Source: a bacterium SM23_31
Lineage (GTDB): Bacteria; SM23-31
Length of the DNA: 19,066 nt
Reading direction: 5' to 3'
NCBI GenBank assembly: GCA_001304035.1
Contig: LJUD01000010.1
Coordinates: forward strand, 1-19,066
A program made the translations under genes and the position numbers. This document shows, one piece after another, positions 15,382-19,066 of the stretch. Each line of letters begins with the position of its first letter. The stretch's first letter is position 1. The notes beneath the pieces are model-generated. The model did no database searches, was not told the DNA's origin, and was given only the letters and a program-made list of their open reading frames with translations.

Positions 15382-16209
15382 TTACCCCAGCGATACGTCG
15401 AGCAGCATCATGACGGCAAAACCGACCATGGTGGAGAGCGTAACAAAATCGATATGTTTCTCGGTTCTTTGAGATTCCGGGATGAGCTCTTCAACGACAA
15501 CAAAAATCATTGCGCCTGCAGCAAAACTGAGCGCATACGGGAGGAGCTGCTGCATGGAAAGCACGAACGCCGCACCGAGAACACCGGCAACAGGCTCAAC
15601 AAAACCGGATGCCTGCCCGTAGAAAAAACTTTTTCCTCTGCCGACGCCTTCCCGCCGCAGCGGCATGGAAATGGCAGTTCCCTCCGGAAGATTCTGTATA
15701 CCGATACCGATCGCAAGAGCTACCGCCCCGCCGAGTGTGGCAGAAGGCAGACCAGCTGCAACCGCACCGAATGCCACGCCGACCGCAAGCCCCTCCGGAA
15801 AATTGTGCAGGGTAACCGCCGACACCAGCAGTGTGGTTCTCCGCCATGATGAAGAGACACCTTCGGCTTTATCGTCGGACAGTCGGGGATGAAGGTGCGG
15901 AAGGAGTCTGTCGACCAGCCGCATGAAAATCCCGCCGGGCAAAAATCCAATCACGGCGGGAATCCACGTAATAATTCCCATTCCTTCCGCCATCTCTATT
16001 GCCGGAGCGAGGAGCGACCAGAAACTTGCGGCAATCATTACGCCCGCAGCGAAACCGAGCATTCCGTCAAGGATTTTTTTATTGATCTCCCTTGCAGTAA
16101 ATACGAACGCCGCCCCGGCTGCGGTCATAAACCAGGTGAAGCAGGTTGCTAAAAGCGCCTGAAGAACCGGATGCAGATTGACTAAATATGCCGCTGCGCC
16201 GCTTTCCAA
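15382..16209 (-). CDS. ZIP-family divalent metal transporter (GufA/ZupT-like)
   Basis: Inner-membrane transporter of 275 residues that would import zinc or other divalent cations. About eight hydrophobic segments fill the protein. The two metal-binding helices carry HNFPEG (135-140) and QNLPEG (172-177), the ZIP signature pair; EELIPES lies at 240-246 and a short His-containing loop (LPHLHPR, 103-109) lies between early segments. Length and the TCFTWFMTAAGAA start segment fit the GufA branch. The frame begins with TTG at 16209, with a weak AGAGA upstream; no in-frame ATG precedes the first membrane segment. It has no operon partner. An exact metal cannot be inferred. Confidence 0.93.
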   Translation of the reverse strand: MESGAAAYLVNLHPVLQALLATCFTWFMTAAGAAFVFTAREINKKILDGMLGFAAGVMIAASFWSLLAPAIEMAEGMGIITWIPAVIGFLPGGIFMRLVDRLLPHLHPRLSDDKAEGVSSSWRRTTLLVSAVTLHNFPEGLAVGVAFGAVAAGLPSATLGGAVALAIGIGIQNLPEGTAISMPLRREGVGRGKSFFYGQASGFVEPVAGVLGAAFVLSMQQLLPYALSFAAGAMIFVVVEELIPESQRTEKHIDFVTLSTMVGFAVMMLLDVSLG

Positions 16210-16292
16210 TGTTCAAGCATCTCTTTTTACGATGGATTTCATCATTTTGTTTGTCAAAAATTTGGTGAACTTGATAAAACATAAATTCGTTA

Positions 16293-16312
16293 GGGCGGGA
16301 TTTCCCCCGCCC
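16293..16312. repeat. GC-rich hairpin GGGCGGG/CCCGCCC
   Basis: 7-bp perfect stem, 6-nt loop, in the 16210-16731 gap upstream of the ZIP gene. No T-run on either side. That gap contains only hairpin repeats and no credible gene. Confidence 0.6.
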
Positions 16313-16426
16313 AGAATATGCTGCCTATAAGTAGAAATTGCACCTGTCGCATAATAACTTGTTCTTAAAACACGATATGTGACAATGTAAGTCTCGGTTT
16401 TTGTTATATAAATTTGCATTAAAATA

Positions 16427-16450
16427 CACCCCCAAACGAGTTTGGGGGTG
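16427..16450. terminator. Strong 10-bp hairpin CACCCCCAAA/TTTGGGGGTG
   Basis: Perfect 10-bp stem with a 4-nt loop. On the minus strand it is followed by TATTTTAA, so it may weakly terminate the beta-propeller lipoprotein transcript, about 280 bp after that gene's stop. It could equally be another dispersed hairpin. Confidence 0.5.
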
Positions 16451-16563
16451 CCACCCATTGCAGTATAACGATGGGTTATTCTAAATCTAAATTACATGAA
16501 TATTTATCATTTAAATAGACTGCCTTTGTTGAATTCTTTAATAGATACTGAAACAAGTTCAGC

Positions 16564-16588
16564 ATGACAGGAAGGGCAAATCTGTCAT
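16564..16588. repeat. Interspersed hairpin ATGACAG/CTGTCAT
   Basis: 7-bp perfect stem, 11-nt loop, related to 5914-5937. It is followed at 16591-16620 by a CCCACTAAGCGAGATTC variant of the TCCCGCTAAGCGGGA element. Confidence 0.5.
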
Positions 16589-16731
16589 TCCGTCCCACTA
16601 AGCGAGATTCGAAATCTTTTGTTAATTTTTGCTAAAGTTTTGTGAATAGAATGCTTCGGTTTAAAATATTTGTTTACTCGGTTCTAATGTAGTGAATTTT
16701 GTTAAATTACGACGTAAAGTAATAAAAATAC

Positions 16732-17925
16732 TTAAAACTTTTCATACACCGCCGAGACAATCTTGTATTTTTCTACTTTTGGGAATTCATTATCCCGCAG
16801 CCAGTCGTTAAACTTATATATATATCCATTCTTGATGACTTCAGGAATAATAGAGAAGTATGCGGAGCGAAGATACTTACCTGTTTTACTGTCAAAAATG
16901 TCAACAATCCGCCCTTTTCCTTTCTCATACTCAAACGTGAACGCGAAAATGAAATCGCCGTCTGTCATTAAGTTCTGTACAGCAGGATATGCTTTCAGTT
17001 CTTCCAACATTTTGCTCCGCTCTTTTTCTTTTTCAAAAATCAAGTTTCTACTTCCTTCCTTGAAGAATTCCGGAATATTAACTTTACGATGAATGACGGA
17101 ATCAGGAATTGCCACGGGTATGTATGTTTTCTTTATTTCAGCTTGGTCATGAGTCTTAAGGTCATAAACGAACATACTATAAATCCATGTGCCGTTTTCA
17201 AAAGCTTTGTGTTCGGCAGCGTATGTGTAAGCTATTCTGCGATCTTTTAATAATCCAAAAAATAAACCGCCTCTTTCTGAAAATATCTCCCTCTTTTCTA
17301 TAGGGTGTTTTGCCGCATATAACGTTGTTACATCTTTATCATTTTGGTATACAAGAGCATAAATTAAGCTCATTATTTTCCCTTTTATTTCCTCATTCGC
17401 CATTGTATATAATAATAATTCTTCATTCGAATAATAAAGTACAGGATTGAATCTGACATCTATCCAATCGTTATCTTCCATTAATTTTTCCTTTAATCCG
17501 CTAAATTGTAAGTTCTTGCGTTCTACAAAGCTGTAATCCGGTGCAAAAATGTTATATTTAAAATGGCTTATGTCAGTATCTGCGGAGATATAACCGGTTT
17601 CGGTAATAAAAGGAAAGGGGATTTGCTCGAATTCACCCGGTCCCTGCCCACGACCTCCGATAATCTTTTTAGGATTGCCGTCGCTGTCGTATACCTTAAG
17701 ACTATACTCATCACTGACGATTATGTCATCATTATTTGTAACTATAATCCCTATTGGATTTGCCAATAAATATTCATCTTTATCAATAGTTTTTTCATCA
17801 CCGAAAGAAAGTCCGAGAGTAGTAACGTTTTCCAGTATTTCCCCGCTTAAGTCTGTGGATAAATCCGGACCGCAGCTAAATAAAAATGATATAACCAAGG
17901 CTGTTATTACCGTCTTCAGCTTCAT
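16732..17925 (-). CDS. 6-bladed beta-propeller lipoprotein
   Basis: A 397-residue exported protein. The signal peptide MKLKTVITALVISFLFSC gives a good lipobox with Cys18. Blade-like motifs follow, including NPIGIIVTNNDDIIVSD and VYDSDGNPKKIIGGRGQGPG near 80-100, typical of the NHL-like 6-bladed propeller lipoproteins common in Bacteroidota and allied phyla. Later blades are less clear (FVYDLKTHDQAEI, IVDIFDSKTGKYLRSA). Role unknown; relatives are thought to bind ligands or sugars at the outer membrane. GGGAG lies 9 nt before the ATG at 17925. It is followed on its 3' side by about 520 bp of hairpin repeats. The next gene upstream (ferritin-like) is 89 bp away on the same strand. Confidence 0.85.
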   Translation of the reverse strand: MKLKTVITALVISFLFSCGPDLSTDLSGEILENVTTLGLSFGDEKTIDKDEYLLANPIGIIVTNNDDIIVSDEYSLKVYDSDGNPKKIIGGRGQGPGEFEQIPFPFITETGYISADTDISHFKYNIFAPDYSFVERKNLQFSGLKEKLMEDNDWIDVRFNPVLYYSNEELLLYTMANEEIKGKIMSLIYALVYQNDKDVTTLYAAKHPIEKREIFSERGGLFFGLLKDRRIAYTYAAEHKAFENGTWIYSMFVYDLKTHDQAEIKKTYIPVAIPDSVIHRKVNIPEFFKEGSRNLIFEKEKERSKMLEELKAYPAVQNLMTDGDFIFAFTFEYEKGKGRIVDIFDSKTGKYLRSAYFSIIPEVIKNGYIYKFNDWLRDNEFPKVEKYKIVSAVYEKF

Positions 17926-18014
17926 GGTGGTTTTCTCCCGAATAATCCGATAAATTATTTTTCATTTCCCGTACACAGCCGTGCAAACACGCGGAATTTG
18001 GCACGGGGATGCCG

Positions 18015-18524
18015 TTATCCCGCCTCAAGGTCGAATTCCATGAAATCGAACCAGAATCCGAGACCGGTTACACTATCAATCTCAGCCTGAACTATTGTTT
18101 CATGCCCTACTTCAATTTCAACAAAGCGCTCAAAAAGCGGCTTATCTTCCGGCGGAAGCTCGCTTACCATCTTTTTATAAAAATTCGATGCTTCAATTTC
18201 CATCGACAGCGCCTTTTTAAAAATTTCCAATTCATCGGCAAAATCCTGCTGCCGTGCGCGTTTTTTCAATTTTTTTACGCCGGCATCAATATCTTTTTTA
18301 GCCGGAATAGCCGTTTTCAGTTTCTTCAGAGTTACTTTGCCGGTTTTTTGCCATTCTTCAAGCCGTTTTTCGAGATAATCGACATGGTCCTGCTCTTCGT
18401 CAGCAAGCACTTTAAAGATTTTCCGTGCAACGGGGTCCCTGAATTTTTTTGCATTTTCCATGTAAACATCCCGTACCTGTATTTCATATTCAATTGCCGT
18501 TTTGATTGCTTTCTCGATTATCAT
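18015..18524 (-). CDS. Ferritin-like diiron protein (rubrerythrin/COG1633-type)
   Basis: A 169-residue four-helix-bundle protein. Two ExxH motifs (E44-x-x-H47 and E138-x-x-H141), with Glu12 or Glu14 and Glu109/Glu111 in the paired helices, give the full set of diiron ligands. The C-terminus WFDFMEFDLEAG is typical of the COG1633 group. No C-terminal rubredoxin CxxC domain is present, so it is not a full rubrerythrin. Likely cytosolic role in iron handling or peroxide/oxygen tolerance (family knowledge, not shown here). GGAGG lies 6 nt before the ATG, and a good promoter is at 18586-18614. An antisense open frame over the same bases is a shadow. Confidence 0.9.
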   Translation of the reverse strand: MIIEKAIKTAIEYEIQVRDVYMENAKKFRDPVARKIFKVLADEEQDHVDYLEKRLEEWQKTGKVTLKKLKTAIPAKKDIDAGVKKLKKRARQQDFADELEIFKKALSMEIEASNFYKKMVSELPPEDKPLFERFVEIEVGHETIVQAEIDSVTGLGFWFDFMEFDLEAG

Positions 18525-18585
18525 ATAAAACCTCCAGTTAATGGTATTATATTATTTACCGAAGTTATTCGCTTTTTATTATGTT

Positions 18586-18614
18586 ATTATACAGGATAAA
18601 ATAATCAAAATCAA
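18586..18614 (-). promoter_or_regulatory. Promoter of the ferritin-like gene
   Basis: On the minus strand TTGATT (18609-18614), a 17-nt spacer and a perfect TATAAT (18586-18591). The leader is about 55 nt, ending in GGAGG before the start. Confidence 0.75.
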
Positions 18615-18771
18615 GGATTTAAAAAATTTATTTATCAATATTTTTTCATAGTGAAATATGAAGAAATCCGATTTATCAATTAACCATTACACGGCAGCTC
18701 AACTCCTTAGAGAGAATATAAACATATCGTATATTAGTCATAATGCCGGTACACCGATATGCCGGACAAAT

Positions 18772-19066
18772 TTACTTTGCCGCAAAATCGGTTTCATTCA
18801 GCAGCAATTGTGATATAATATTATCGGATACCAGAAATCCCTGTGTTGTTAATCTGATTCTTTCATCCTGCTCAGCGTTATAAATATAACGTGCCGCATT
18901 TTTATCTTGCATTAATTCACTAATATTCTGCTTCAGTATATCTGCGCAGTGTCTGCCGAATTGAAGGGCGATTTCCCGGATAGACAACCCTTCCCGCATC
19001 CGGAGATGCAGCATGATTTCCTCGTTTATCTGTTGAACAAGGGAAAGTCTCTCGGAGCCTTCTGTT
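18772..19066 (-). CDS. hemW: HemW-like radical SAM protein, C-terminal end (5' part outside window)
   Basis: The frame is open to the window edge and reads ...NEEIMLHLRMREGLSIREI, then ends RIRLTTQGFLVSDNIISQLL before the stop at 18772. This is the usual C-terminal pattern of HemW (formerly HemN-like), a heme-binding radical SAM protein thought to be a heme chaperone; coproporphyrinogen oxidase HemN is a less likely alternative. The catalytic CxxxCxxC cluster is outside the window, so activity cannot be judged. The ATG at 19014 is internal and not the start. About 98 residues are visible. Confidence 0.8.
   Translation of the reverse strand, partial: TEGSERLSLVQQINEEIMLHLRMREGLSIREIALQFGRHCADILKQNISELMQDKNAARYIYNAEQDERIRLTTQGFLVSDNIISQLLLNETDFAAK

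Noticed and set aside
15298..15849. 183-residue plus-strand frame over the ZIP gene
   Set aside because: Antisense shadow of a clear ZIP transporter.
16213..16458. 81-residue minus-strand frame upstream of the ZIP gene
   Set aside because: It spans two strong hairpins and has no family resemblance or ribosome site.
18009..18599. 196-residue plus-strand frame
   Set aside because: Antisense shadow of the ferritin-like gene, whose diiron ligands and promoter are clear.
18658..18813. 51-codon plus-strand frame overlapping the hemW end
   Set aside because: No ribosome site, overlaps a conserved gene end, and no recognisable product.

Overview
The window reads as chromosomal DNA of a low-to-moderate GC, Gram-negative-type bacterium. 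Signal peptides, lipoproteins, a periplasmic adaptor-like domain, a GWxTD-domain protein and a 6-bladed beta-propeller lipoprotein together suggest the FCB superphylum or a nearby candidate phylum (Calditrichota/KSB1/Marinimicrobia-like). This placement is inference. Three promoters fit the sigma-70 pattern with 17-bp spacers, which argues against a typical Bacteroidota -7/-33 promoter. Siroheme genes, a tRNA-Asp and the end of a HemW-like gene point to a main replicon rather than a small plasmid.

Layout. 1-628: C-terminal part of an unrecognised helical protein (+). 731-2936: siroheme/tetrapyrrole pair (+), a precorrin-2 dehydrogenase and a fused CobA-HemD. 2937-3328: repeat debris plus an in-frame remnant of coding sequence. 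3329-5628 (-): BlaI-type repressor and an M56 (BlaR1-like) membrane metallopeptidase whose extracytoplasmic part is a HlyD/RND-adaptor-like module, with a clear promoter and two palindromic operator candidates. 6205-6279: tRNA-Asp with a terminator. 6492-7202: putative lipoprotein (+). 7380-8506 (-): ParA ATPase followed by a small ribbon-helix-helix (RHH) protein. 8520-9660: a very AT-rich array of TACANTGT sites on a strict 20-bp grid, part of it in 120-bp higher-order repeats, best read as the centromere of the ParA/RHH system. 9660-10038: T-rich leader. 10039-14709 (+): three adjacent secreted paralogues sharing a C-terminal beta-rich domain; only the first has the GWxTD motif, and the first and third have TPRs. 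14710-15381: REP-like hairpins and a 240-bp tandem duplication. 15382-16209 (-): ZIP metal transporter. 16210-16731: hairpin repeats. 16732-17925 (-): beta-propeller lipoprotein. 18015-18524 (-): diiron ferritin-like protein. 18772-19066 (-): C-terminal end of a HemW-like protein.

The most striking item is the type Ib-like partition locus: ParA, RHH protein, an operator in the parA leader built like the array, and about 850 bp of phased sites beside core genes. Second is the BlaI/M56-adaptor fusion, which looks like a proteolytic signalling pair with an unusual sensor or adaptor domain. Third is the GWxTD paralogue cluster, which appears to have arisen by duplication and domain loss.
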